Origin: Candidatus Thorarchaeota archaeon
Lineage (GTDB): Archaea; Asgardarchaeota; Thorarchaeia; Thorarchaeales; Thorarchaeaceae
Assembly (NCBI GenBank): GCA_004524565.1
Contig: SDNZ01000011.1
Location: forward strand, 1 to 34,983
DNA length: 34,983 bases
Direction of reading: 5' to 3'
The position numbers were made by a program, and so were the translations under genes. Below the pieces are notes generated by a model. The model had not been told where the DNA came from and did not search any database. It saw nothing but the letters and a program-made list of their open reading frames with translations. This document shows, one piece after another, positions 22,333 through 29,404 of this stretch. Each line of letters begins with the position of its first letter. The first letter of the stretch is position 1.

Positions 22333-22668
22333 CTATTCAGTTTCATATCTTGCTGGCTCAGCGAAGAAATCCATTATTTTACAGAAAGTCTTGAACTCCG
22401 CTGAGTGAACAACTCCTTCAGGTATATAGTATGAGTCACCTCTCTTGTAGAGGTTCGTTTTATCACCAATAGTCAGTAGCATCTCACCTTCGATTACAAA
22501 ACCATATTGTGCATTATGACTATGTGGGGGGACTGTTCCAATTGGTTCAATCTCAAAAAATGCGATTTGAAAGGCAACACCTTGTGCAATCCGTGCTTGC
22601 ACTCCTTGCATTGGAATCTTTGCTTTTGGCAATTCTTTGATACAATCTGGGTATTCCTCAACGTCCAT
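22333..22668 (-). CDS. single-domain cupin protein
   Basis: This is a small beta-barrel protein, usually binding a metal ion. The 111-aa product has cupin motif 1, VPPHSHNAQYGFVIEGEMLL, with an HxH pair and the following Glu, and motif 2, RGDSYYIPEGVVHSAEF, with the last His. The motif spacing is normal. The ligand or reaction (sugar isomerase, dioxygenase or sensor) cannot be told from the sequence. The ATG at 22668 is used instead of an in-frame GTG at 22677. It lies between the two OB-fold copies, as the only gene of its interval. Confidence 0.85.
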   Translation of the reverse strand: MDVEEYPDCIKELPKAKIPMQGVQARIAQGVAFQIAFFEIEPIGTVPPHSHNAQYGFVIEGEMLLTIGDKTNLYKRGDSYYIPEGVVHSAEFKTFCKIMDFFAEPARYETE

Positions 22669-22737
22669 TGATCTCACAAGTGAAGGTTCGAGAAATGGGA
22701 TATTAATATTTCATAGCTTATTCTAAAGGGTTAATCC

Positions 22738-22753
22738 ATCTCTCAACACCACT
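22738..22753 (+). repeat. possible tRNA-Leu 3' fragment, copy 6 (very degenerate)
   Basis: ATCTCTCAACACCACT aligns poorly with the tRNA end. Its position relative to the right OB-fold unit (about 45 bp outside it) matches that of copy 4 relative to the left unit (about 55 bp outside). The claim rests mostly on this parallel. Confidence 0.3.
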
Positions 22754-22797
22754 TTTCTTATTGTTTCTTAAGATAGTTAATTTGGCTTAGAGATTTG

Positions 22798-23652
22798 AAA
22801 AAGAAGAATTTGTGAGCGATCATTAAAACCGCCCACAGTTGTACATCAAATGCTGTATTAGATTAATTCTAGAATTATGGTCTAGTATCTACGACGTCTG
22901 TCGCCGCCACCGCCGCCACGGTCTCTACCGCCGCCACCGTAACCACCGCCACCGCCGCCACGGTCTCTACCGCCATAGCCACCGCCACCACTTCGGCCAC
23001 CACCGCCGTAACCGCCGCCACCTCGGCCGCCGCCACCGCCATAGCCTCCGCCGCCACGACCACCACCGCCTCCACCGTAGCTTCTACGGGGGCGATCGTC
23101 TTCGTGCTCTTCAGCAGACATGTCTACTTCCATGTTGACATCTTCGATTGCTTCATCAGCTACATCGAGTTTGCCGTACCTACCTACGTTCAAACGCAGG
23201 TTTCCGCGAAAGAGACCTGTGTATCCGTTTGTAAGATTGTAAGTGGAACCTTCTTCAACTGCGTCAATAGTGTCATCCCACAGTGGAACCTGTACGATTC
23301 CGCTAGCATCACCAACAGTGATATCACAGACACGGTGGGAACCGCCATCCCGTCGGGACTCGATTTCACGCTGTTCACCTATGCTGATCACCTTGAAAGA
23401 AATGGTGACGTTCTTCATTCGTGGCTTTAGTTCTGCCACAGTAGCCTCAATTGGCTCACGTTCTTCATAACCCATTGTTATTCACTCGCTTAATGCGATT
23501 ATGCAAGTCGTCAAAACTAGTGTGTCCTTCTGTCAAATTTGCGATGTTGAAAAAAATTCTCTCGACAATTCCGATGATAGAAAACGCTTTCCGCTTTTCG
23601 TGTACCTGCAAATAGCTTTTCAAAAAGAGTGCTTAAGAACTTGTGCACAGGG
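22798..23652. repeat. OB-fold gene duplication unit, right copy
   Basis: This is the partner of 21433-22262. It includes the same start-codon context (CATTGTTATTCACTCGC on the plus strand) and a conserved leader with CGTGTACCTGCA and GCTTAAG blocks. Its downstream hairpin is weakened. Confidence 0.85.
22882..23475 (-). CDS. OB-fold single-stranded nucleic-acid-binding protein with RGG-like tail, right copy
   Basis: The 197-aa paralogue of the 21519 gene is identical through the first 40 or so residues. Within the OB fold it differs only at a few places, for example ESRRDGGSH against ESRKDGTSH. Differences gather in the acidic linker (VADEAIEDVNMEVDMS) and the Gly/Arg tail, which has more RGGGG units and ends DRRRRY. 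Such divergence limited to the tail suggests selection on the OB fold or recent gene conversion. The ATG at 23475 has GAGTGA upstream. The LRR gene follows upstream on the same strand. Confidence 0.85.
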   Translation of the reverse strand: MGYEEREPIEATVAELKPRMKNVTISFKVISIGEQREIESRRDGGSHRVCDITVGDASGIVQVPLWDDTIDAVEEGSTYNLTNGYTGLFRGNLRLNVGRYGKLDVADEAIEDVNMEVDMSAEEHEDDRPRRSYGGGGGGRGGGGYGGGGGRGGGGYGGGGRSGGGGYGGRDRGGGGGGYGGGGRDRGGGGGDRRRRY

Positions 23653-23708
23653 ATGTCTGTCACCTAGAACATTAATTACTGCATCAATATCAAATAGCAA
23701 TATGAAGT

Positions 23709-24452
23709 CTATCGCGCAGGTAGAATGATTTGTACTAATGATTCGATGTTGTCAACAGGTCGTAAATCAATAAAATCCAGTGGATTATAGGCAAGATTAA
23801 GGTATTCTAATTTTGTGCAATAAGACAACGGAGCCAATTGGATTTCCTCTAGTCGATTTATTTCAAGATTCAATGATTTCAGATTCGTACAAAATTCTAA
23901 GGGTGATAGGTCAAGTGATTTCAAAGAGTTATAATTTAAGTTGACAGTTTCGAGATTCAAACTTGATGAGAGTGGAAATAAATCAATCTCTGTGAGTTTG
24001 CAGAAACTCAAATCGAGAGATTTCAGTTCGGGAAGATCAACAAGATGGATAGAACTTAGCCTATTCTGAGAAAAGTTTACGGTTTCAATGCTTGGAGATG
24101 ATTCTAGCGGTTTACAATCAATTGATTCTATGTGGTTGCTCTGGAGATTGATCTCATGGAGGTGATGCAAATTGGATAGAGGAGTAAGATCAATTCCTTT
24201 CAAATCACATGATGAAACAATCAATTGTTCTAATTTATCGCATCTCTGTAATTCGGTGATATCAATATCTAAGACACCGACTTTGAATTTGAATTCAATG
24301 ATTTTGGAATCTTTAGGATATTCAATACTCTGTTCAGACTTGATCAGAGACCATACCCATCGCGTGCCATCATCATAAGTAGTTCTAACTGCATTTTCAA
24401 ATTCTCCGGGCACCCATTCTTCCTGCTTATATCGAATTGCAACCTGTGTCAA
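23709..24452 (-). CDS. leucine-rich-repeat protein
   Basis: The 247-aa product has an N-terminal 50 or so residues without repeats (EEWVPGEFENAVRTTYDDGTRWVW) followed by about seven LRR units of 22-24 residues. These are of the type LKSLDLSFCKLTEIDLFPLS and LEYLNLAYNPLDFIDLRPV. LRR proteins bind other proteins through the curved sheet, and the partner here is unknown. No signal peptide or membrane segment is seen, so it is likely cytosolic. Start is TTG 24452, with no strong ribosome binding site. LRR genes are frequent in Asgard genomes. Confidence 0.82.
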   Translation of the reverse strand: MTQVAIRYKQEEWVPGEFENAVRTTYDDGTRWVWSLIKSEQSIEYPKDSKIIEFKFKVGVLDIDITELQRCDKLEQLIVSSCDLKGIDLTPLSNLHHLHEINLQSNHIESIDCKPLESSPSIETVNFSQNRLSSIHLVDLPELKSLDLSFCKLTEIDLFPLSSSLNLETVNLNYNSLKSLDLSPLEFCTNLKSLNLEINRLEEIQLAPLSYCTKLEYLNLAYNPLDFIDLRPVDNIESLVQIILPAR

Positions 24453-24502
24453 ACTATTTCACAAGTAGGCAACAAAGATATTGATATCAAAGTGTCTTGT
24501 AC

Positions 24503-24511
24503 GATATATTT
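24503..24511 (+). promoter_or_regulatory. TATA box ahead of the GC-rich RNA candidate
   Basis: GATATATTT lies about 30 bp upstream of the sharp change to GC-rich, structured sequence at 24542, close to the spacing expected for a transcript starting there. A second box, ATTTAAAA (24534-24541), abuts the structure and fits less well. Confidence 0.4.
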
Positions 24512-24541
24512 GGAGATTTCAAAAACAAGACCAATTTAAAA

Positions 24542-24690
24542 GGACCCACCCACAGCACGGTAGAAGCGGGAGCATGCTGGGTCCACGGGTGGGTCCGGGG
24601 GAGGGAGTTTGTCTGTGATTGCTACAGAAGTCGTAGCAGGAGCACGATTCCAAAGAGAGGGAATCGCTCAGGGTCTGTTACTTTTGTTCC
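24542..24690 (+). ncRNA. candidate structured non-coding RNA
   Basis: In a 424-bp gap without a convincing gene, base composition jumps to GC-rich. GGACCCACCC (24542-24551) pairs perfectly with GGGTGGGTCC (24587-24596), enclosing AGCA/TGCT (24554-24557, 24575-24578). Downstream are GCTAC-AGAAGTC-GTAGC and CGATTCC-AAAGAGAG-GGAATCG hairpins, the latter within GAGC..GCTC. I could not match it to RNase P RNA, SRP RNA, a tRNA or a C/D box RNA. The 73-codon frame covering it looks like chance. The strand is assigned from the TATA box only. Confidence 0.5.
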
Positions 24691-24813
24691 ACTACTAAGT
24701 ATGTTACTTGAAATATAAAGACCTCATAAGAGTGAGTGCTGTTTTTGGCTATCTAAATAGAAAAACTATCACATTTTATCATTACGTAGTTTAAGCCGCT
24801 CTACTCATAACAA

Positions 24814-24821
24814 TGTATAAA
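24814..24821 (+). promoter_or_regulatory. TATA box for the oxidoreductase gene
   Basis: TGTATAAAG lies about 60 bp before the TTG at 24878. The predicted start near 24845 keeps the GGAGTGA at 24856 as ribosome binding site. The AGGAGGT directly after the TATA box is too far from any usable start and would not be transcribed. Confidence 0.45.
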
Positions 24822-24877
24822 GGAGGTAATTGAGCCGGAAAGCCTGAATAACTCTGGAGTGAAATAAAACGACACGC

Positions 24878-25870
24878 TTGAAGATTGGAATCGTTGGTGT
24901 GGGAAATATGGGCAGGATTCATGCTCGTATTCTAAATGACATGAATGTGCTAGTAGGTGTTGCAGATTCTGCGTTAGATATTGCTAATCAAACTGCAGAT
25001 GCATACAAAGTCCCTGCATTTGATGATTTTCGTGGACTAATTGAGGAAACATCCCCCGATGCCTTGGTCATTGCAACCCCAACTTTCACTCATGCAGAAA
25101 TAGCAGAAGAGGTTGCATCAAAGTATGCGTGTATTCGCGGGTTACTAATCGAGAAGCCCTTGGCTAGTACGTTAGAAGATGGAAAAAAAGTAGCAGGCAT
25201 TGTTCAAAAGAAGGGGATAGTTACCTTAGTGTCGCACTCTGAAATCTATAATCCAATTGTTGGGAGAGCAATATCTCTTATCAAAACAGGGGCTATTGGT
25301 GATCCTCAATCCGTGATTCATGACAGGAGAGGTTTTGTACCACCTTCGAGAATTCCATCTTTAGGAGATGTCTTTGAGGATATTGGCGTTCATGACTTCG
25401 ATATCATGGCAAGGATTAGCCAAGGAAGAGCCAAGCTCTACGCAAATAGTAGTTCGGAGGGAGGAATATTCAATAGAGGAACAGTGATTGTTAATTTCGA
25501 GTCAGGATTAGAACACTCCTTCCATCTCTCACGTCAGTATGCTGGGCGTCGTAGATTCATGGATGTTTCAGGAAGTAAGGGTTCGTTGATGCTTGATTTG
25601 TTTGGACAAATTATCAAGGTACAGCATCTTGATCAAGCCCCTATGGCTGCAAGTGACACAATACAACTCCCAGAAAGAGGTGCTACTATCAAGGTATATG
25701 GAGAACCAGTAAGAGAAGTTCTCAATGATTTTGTATCTTGTATCAAATCTGGAGGGACCCCCAGAGTAAGCGTTGATGATGCACTTTGTGCCCTAGAAGT
25801 TGTGGAAGCAGCAAGAAAAAGCGTAATTACTGGAAAGATTGTTGATATCGAGATCAAGTCTAAGAGATAG
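24878..25870 (+). CDS. Gfo/Idh/MocA-family NAD(P)-dependent oxidoreductase
   Basis: The 330-aa product starts LKIGIVGVGNMGRIHARIL, a Rossmann GxGxxG nucleotide-binding motif. TPTFTHAEIAEEV and the LLIEKPLAS block (about 90-98, Glu-Lys-Pro of the family) follow. The C-terminal alpha/beta domain has DIGVHDFDIM with the conserved catalytic-type Asp/His. Substrates in this family are usually sugars, inositols or biliverdin. The substrate here is unknown. Start is TTG 24878. Its 3' end overlaps the convergent methylthiotransferase by 11 bp. Confidence 0.9.
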   Translation: MKIGIVGVGNMGRIHARILNDMNVLVGVADSALDIANQTADAYKVPAFDDFRGLIEETSPDALVIATPTFTHAEIAEEVASKYACIRGLLIEKPLASTLEDGKKVAGIVQKKGIVTLVSHSEIYNPIVGRAISLIKTGAIGDPQSVIHDRRGFVPPSRIPSLGDVFEDIGVHDFDIMARISQGRAKLYANSSSEGGIFNRGTVIVNFESGLEHSFHLSRQYAGRRRFMDVSGSKGSLMLDLFGQIIKVQHLDQAPMAASDTIQLPERGATIKVYGEPVREVLNDFVSCIKSGGTPRVSVDDALCALEVVEAARKSVITGKIVDIEIKSKR

Positions 25871-27149
25871 TTTCGCCAAACAGATGTGTCCGTTCAGCTT
25901 CGATTATACGAATTGATACGGTATCTCCTAACTCAAAATCATCATTGACTATGATTGGTTTGTATGAAGAGTTGCGGCTCATAAGACCCCCACGCGATCC
26001 TTTCTCAGTTATGATAACTTCACCAGTCCAACCAATCCAAGATTTATTATTCTCTTCAAGTATTTCATTAACCAGTTTGGTTAATCTTCGACTGCGATTC
26101 TTCTTTGCTGAAGTATCAACTTTGTTTTCTGCTTTCGAAGCGACCGTGCCAGGGCGATCACCATATTTTGAAATATTTACAACAGGAGGCCTGACCTTTG
26201 CGATAAGATCCATAGTCAATTCGAAGTCCTGTTCAGTTTCACCCGGAAATCCAACTATGATATCGGTGGCAATTGTTGAGTCATTGAAGGTTCCCCTAAC
26301 AACATTCACAATTTGTTCCCATTCCAACACGGTATATTTACGCTGCATAGAACTTAGAATGGTATCACTTCCAGATTGTAGGGGTATATGGAAGAACTTG
26401 AAAAAGTGGTCTGATTTCATTACTCGAACTAATTCACCAATCGAATCTATGACCAAATTAGGATTGAACATCCCTAACCGAAATTTGTGTTGCCCATCAA
26501 TCTTGTCTATCATTGCCACCAGATCAACAAGATTACTATCAATATCAGTGCCGTATGTACCAAGGTCTTGGGAAGTAATGCGAATCTCTCTATAACCTGA
26601 ACGAACACATTTCTCAATAGTGTCAAAGATATCCCGTTTGGAATGACTCCTGACACTACCTCTAGCAAATCTTACAGCACAATACGTACAACTACCAAGA
26701 CAGCCTTCGCAGATTGGAATTGTGCAGATCACACTATTTGGTGGTCCTTCTAGCCAGTTCAGCTTTGAAACATCATTCGAATCAAGATGAACAATACCTA
26801 CCTCACCCTTGAGAACACGTGGTACTACATCAATGAGTGACTCAATGGATTGAGGACCGATTATCGCGGCGAAATCAGGGATTGCTTTTTCAATTCTTGT
26901 TAGGGATATCTTAGGCAGACAACCAGCAACTATTACTGGAATATTTTCAGTAGATAATTTCTCCAGTCTACTGATAATCCGATCTTCAGTAGGCTCCTTC
27001 ACCCCACAAGTGTTTAGGATGATTAGATTCGCAGAATCAATGGATTGTACACGAGTACCATCCATATTCGCTAACGTACCTACAATCACATCTGAATCAG
27101 CAGAGTTTAGAGAACAGCCATAGGTTTCCAAATAGAAGTTGATTGTCAT
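25860..27149 (-). CDS. MiaB-like tRNA methylthiotransferase (archaeal/eukaryotic e-MtaB/CDKAL1 type)
   Basis: This enzyme family adds a methylthio group to t6A37 in certain tRNAs, using two iron-sulfur clusters. The 429-aa product has the UPF0004 domain with Cys12, Cys48 and Cys77 (YGCSLNSADSD, NTCGVKEPTEDR, AGCLPK). The radical SAM triad C150-x3-C154-x2-C157 is in CLGSCTYCAVRFARGS, and the TRAM domain is at the C-terminus (GWTGEVIITEKGSRGG to IRIIEAERTHLFGE). ATG 27149 follows the MoaD-like gene by 8 bp, so a dedicated sulfur supply is possible. It is the last gene of the gcvP operon. Confidence 0.92.
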   Translation of the reverse strand: MTINFYLETYGCSLNSADSDVIVGTLANMDGTRVQSIDSANLIILNTCGVKEPTEDRIISRLEKLSTENIPVIVAGCLPKISLTRIEKAIPDFAAIIGPQSIESLIDVVPRVLKGEVGIVHLDSNDVSKLNWLEGPPNSVICTIPICEGCLGSCTYCAVRFARGSVRSHSKRDIFDTIEKCVRSGYREIRITSQDLGTYGTDIDSNLVDLVAMIDKIDGQHKFRLGMFNPNLVIDSIGELVRVMKSDHFFKFFHIPLQSGSDTILSSMQRKYTVLEWEQIVNVVRGTFNDSTIATDIIVGFPGETEQDFELTMDLIAKVRPPVVNISKYGDRPGTVASKAENKVDTSAKKNRSRRLTKLVNEILEENNKSWIGWTGEVIITEKGSRGGLMSRNSSYKPIIVNDDFELGDTVSIRIIEAERTHLFGETIS

Positions 27150-27157
27150 CCGAGTAC

Positions 27158-27439
27158 CTAACCACCCTGAACATGGGGAAGCAAAGCAATTTCATCTCCA
27201 TTAGATACAGTCAAATCTACTCCGCCAATGGTTGAAACGTCCTTCTTGTTAAGCATCACAATCAGATTTCCATCGATTTTTCCGTTTTTCAATATCAAGT
27301 CTTTTAATGCAGAACCGCCCAAATCCGTGATTTTCTGAACAACTTCAAGTACAGTAGTTCCTTCTGGAACCTCTACTTCTATCAGCTGCTTATCAAGAAG
27401 CCTACGAATTGGTCCAAAGGACTTGAATCTCACCAGCAT
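27158..27439 (-). CDS. MoaD/ThiS-type ubiquitin-like sulfur carrier
   Basis: The 93-aa product has the beta-grasp pattern MLVRFKSFGPIRRLL, VEVPEGTTVLEVVQKI, NLIVMLNKKDV, DLTVSNGDEIALLPHVQGG. It ends in the Gly-Gly that becomes a thiocarboxylate or is conjugated. Archaeal members serve molybdopterin synthesis, tRNA thiolation or protein modification (SAMPs). The open frame extends to TTG 27457. The ATG at 27439 starts right at the first strand and is chosen, but the start is uncertain. It lies between an LpdD-like gene and a tRNA methylthiotransferase. Confidence 0.86.
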   Translation of the reverse strand: MLVRFKSFGPIRRLLDKQLIEVEVPEGTTVLEVVQKITDLGGSALKDLILKNGKIDGNLIVMLNKKDVSTIGGVDLTVSNGDEIALLPHVQGG

Positions 27440-27467
27440 TATTCTCAGAATCTTCAATCATGGAGTA

Positions 27468-27842
27468 CTATTCAGCCTTTGCATAGTGAGATAGAATGTC
27501 TTCAACTAGAGCATCAACAGTATTGATTATTTCATCAATGTCTCTCTTTGTAGCTTTGTCATAATGAATGCCAACTGTGACTACAGTTGATCGTTTAAGC
27601 ACCTTGCAGATTTTCTCAGCTGCTGAGTTTGCTACTATGTAGTCCTTGTGTCCTGGAAAAGTCAATGAGCTAAGACTTACGGTGGATGCATCCCTATAAT
27701 GACTTGGAGTTACATATGCAATCGAAACACCACCAATGTGGTGCTCATCGCCTCCATGAATTGATATGAGAAGATCTTTTCCAATCTCTTTCACCTCAAG
27801 ATAGATAGTATGACTGCCAGCGTTGCGTTCGAACATCATCAT
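27468..27842 (-). CDS. small protein, possibly LpdD-like (prenylated flavin chaperone-like)
   Basis: The 124-aa product has a glycine/histidine motif GGDEHHIGGVSIAYV near residues 30-44, then FPGHKDYIVANSAAEKICK and a C-terminal helical part. From memory, this resembles the LpdD-like domain, a proposed chaperone for prenylated-FMN decarboxylases; I hold this weakly. It overlaps the gcvPB stop region by 4 bp (27839-27842), so translation is coupled. Its presence between the glycine cleavage P-protein and a sulfur carrier is not explained by a known pathway. Confidence 0.6.
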   Translation of the reverse strand: MMMFERNAGSHTIYLEVKEIGKDLLISIHGGDEHHIGGVSIAYVTPSHYRDASTVSLSSLTFPGHKDYIVANSAAEKICKVLKRSTVVTVGIHYDKATKRDIDEIINTVDALVEDILSHYAKAE

Positions 27843-29404
27843 TCTTCTTCTCCCTGTGCAATGCGTTCTTGGTACATCTTGTACGACAGAGTAAGAGTCT
27901 TTGGATGTGCGGACCGATATTCATCAAGGAGTCTTACTGCGGTAGTATGAGGGGCTGTTTTAACTATCTCTGGATTTTCATGGGCTTCTTTTGAAATTTG
28001 ACGGAGCGCGTCAATAAGATGATCTAATTCTTGTTTAGATTCGGTTTCGGTAGGTTCAATCATGAGCGCTTCAGGCACGATTAGTGGAAAGTAAACAGTG
28101 GGAGAATGCAAGCCAAAATCGAGTAAGCGCTTTGCAACATTCATAGCAGTAACACCAGTAGTTTCTTTCAGCTCTTCTGCAGAGATAACACATTCATGCA
28201 TTCGTGGAGCATCCTGAGAGAATGGTAATGTGAAACCAGGAATCTTTCTGACATGATGAGCAATGTAGTTTGCATTCAATACAGCAATCTCAGATGCCCG
28301 TTTGAGACCTTCTCTTCCAAGGGAGTATGAATAGGCATAGGCTCGTACAAGTACCCCAAAGTTTCCATAGAATGATTTCACTTTGCCAATGGATTTGGGA
28401 AAATCGTAATCCAAATCAAAAAGACCGTTTTCGGTCTTTACAACTCTCGGAACGGGTAAGAACTCTTGAAGAGATTTCTTTACTCCTACGGGACCAGCCC
28501 CTGGACCTCCGCCTCCATGAGGTGTTGAGAAGGTCTTATGCAGGTTCAAATGAACAACATCAAAGCCCATGTCACCAGGTCTAACCTTGTGCATTATCGC
28601 ATTGAAGTTAGCACCATCGTAATAGACCAGTCCCCCAGCATCGTGCACTATTCCCGTGATTTCACCAATATCTTTCTCAAAAACTCCAATAGTGTTGGGA
28701 TTGGTAAGCATCAAACCCGCTGTCTTTGGTCCTGCAACTGCCTTTAGAGCTTCAATATCAACAAGACCTTCCTTACTAGAGGGAATTACAACCACGTTGT
28801 ATCCAGCCATAGCAGCTGATGCGGGATTGGTACCATGTGCTGCATCTGGAATGAGCATCTCATTTCTTTGTTCACACTCGTTGGTAACGCAACGATGATA
28901 CTCTCGCATCATCAGAACCCCGGTCCACTCACCTTGTGCTCCTGCTGCAGGTTGTAAAGTGACTGCATCCATTCCCGTGATTTCACTTAACCACTGCTCA
29001 AGTTCCCACATCAATTCTAATGCACCTTGAACTGTGGAAACATCTTGTAATGGGTGAATCCATGAGAAACCAGGATTTGCGGCAGCCAGATTATTCTGCT
29101 CAGGATTGTATTTCATAGTACAGCTTCCGAGTGGATATGTTCCAAGACTCACTGAGTAGTTCATTTGAGAGAGTCGAGTAAAATGACGTACAATGGCAGG
29201 TTCTGACACCTCAGGTAGCTTAGGTGAAGTCTTACGTATCATAGATTTGGGAATGATATCCGTAAGTTTTCCTACTTCTTTTCGAATGTGATCTTCTGGA
29301 GTTGGAAATCTGTGTGCGATAACACCAGGATTTGTTCGCTCAAAGAGAAGTGGCTCATCCCACTTAGCTTGCCTACCTTTGTTTCCAGTTGAACCATTGC
29401 TCAT
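27839..29404 (-). CDS. gcvPB: glycine dehydrogenase (decarboxylating) subunit 2
   Basis: This is half of the split P protein of the glycine cleavage system. It decarboxylates glycine and passes the aminomethyl group to lipoyl-H protein. The 521-aa product has the PLP-lysine block LNLHKTFSTPHGGGGPGAG (about 283-301), SLGTYPLGSCTMKYNP near 81-96, and DAAHGTNPASAAMAGYN near 187-203. The C-terminal region HSPTVYFPLIVPEALMIEPTE is also diagnostic. Start is ATG 29404, overlapping the gcvPA stop by 4 bp. Other cleavage-system genes (T, H, L) are not in the window. Confidence 0.95.
   Translation of the reverse strand: MSNGSTGNKGRQAKWDEPLLFERTNPGVIAHRFPTPEDHIRKEVGKLTDIIPKSMIRKTSPKLPEVSEPAIVRHFTRLSQMNYSVSLGTYPLGSCTMKYNPEQNNLAAANPGFSWIHPLQDVSTVQGALELMWELEQWLSEITGMDAVTLQPAAGAQGEWTGVLMMREYHRCVTNECEQRNEMLIPDAAHGTNPASAAMAGYNVVVIPSSKEGLVDIEALKAVAGPKTAGLMLTNPNTIGVFEKDIGEITGIVHDAGGLVYYDGANFNAIMHKVRPGDMGFDVVHLNLHKTFSTPHGGGGPGAGPVGVKKSLQEFLPVPRVVKTENGLFDLDYDFPKSIGKVKSFYGNFGVLVRAYAYSYSLGREGLKRASEIAVLNANYIAHHVRKIPGFTLPFSQDAPRMHECVISAEELKETTGVTAMNVAKRLLDFGLHSPTVYFPLIVPEALMIEPTETESKQELDHLIDALRQISKEAHENPEIVKTAPHTTAVRLLDEYRSAHPKTLTLSYKMYQERIAQGEEE

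Noticed and set aside
24404-24425. CTCCGGGCACCCATTCTTC as a further tRNA-Leu fragment
   Set aside because: It lies inside the coding sequence of the LRR gene and needs gaps to align; chance similarity is more likely.
24497-24718. 73-codon plus-strand frame over the GC-rich segment
   Set aside because: Its composition (Cys, Trp, Arg and Ser rich) has no family resemblance, and the segment is dominated by stem-forming repeats; a structured RNA explains it better.
24813-24847. Short leader peptide behind the AGGAGGT at 24821
   Set aside because: The AGGAGGT lies on or directly after the TATA box, before the expected transcript start, and the spacing to the TTG is only 3 bases.
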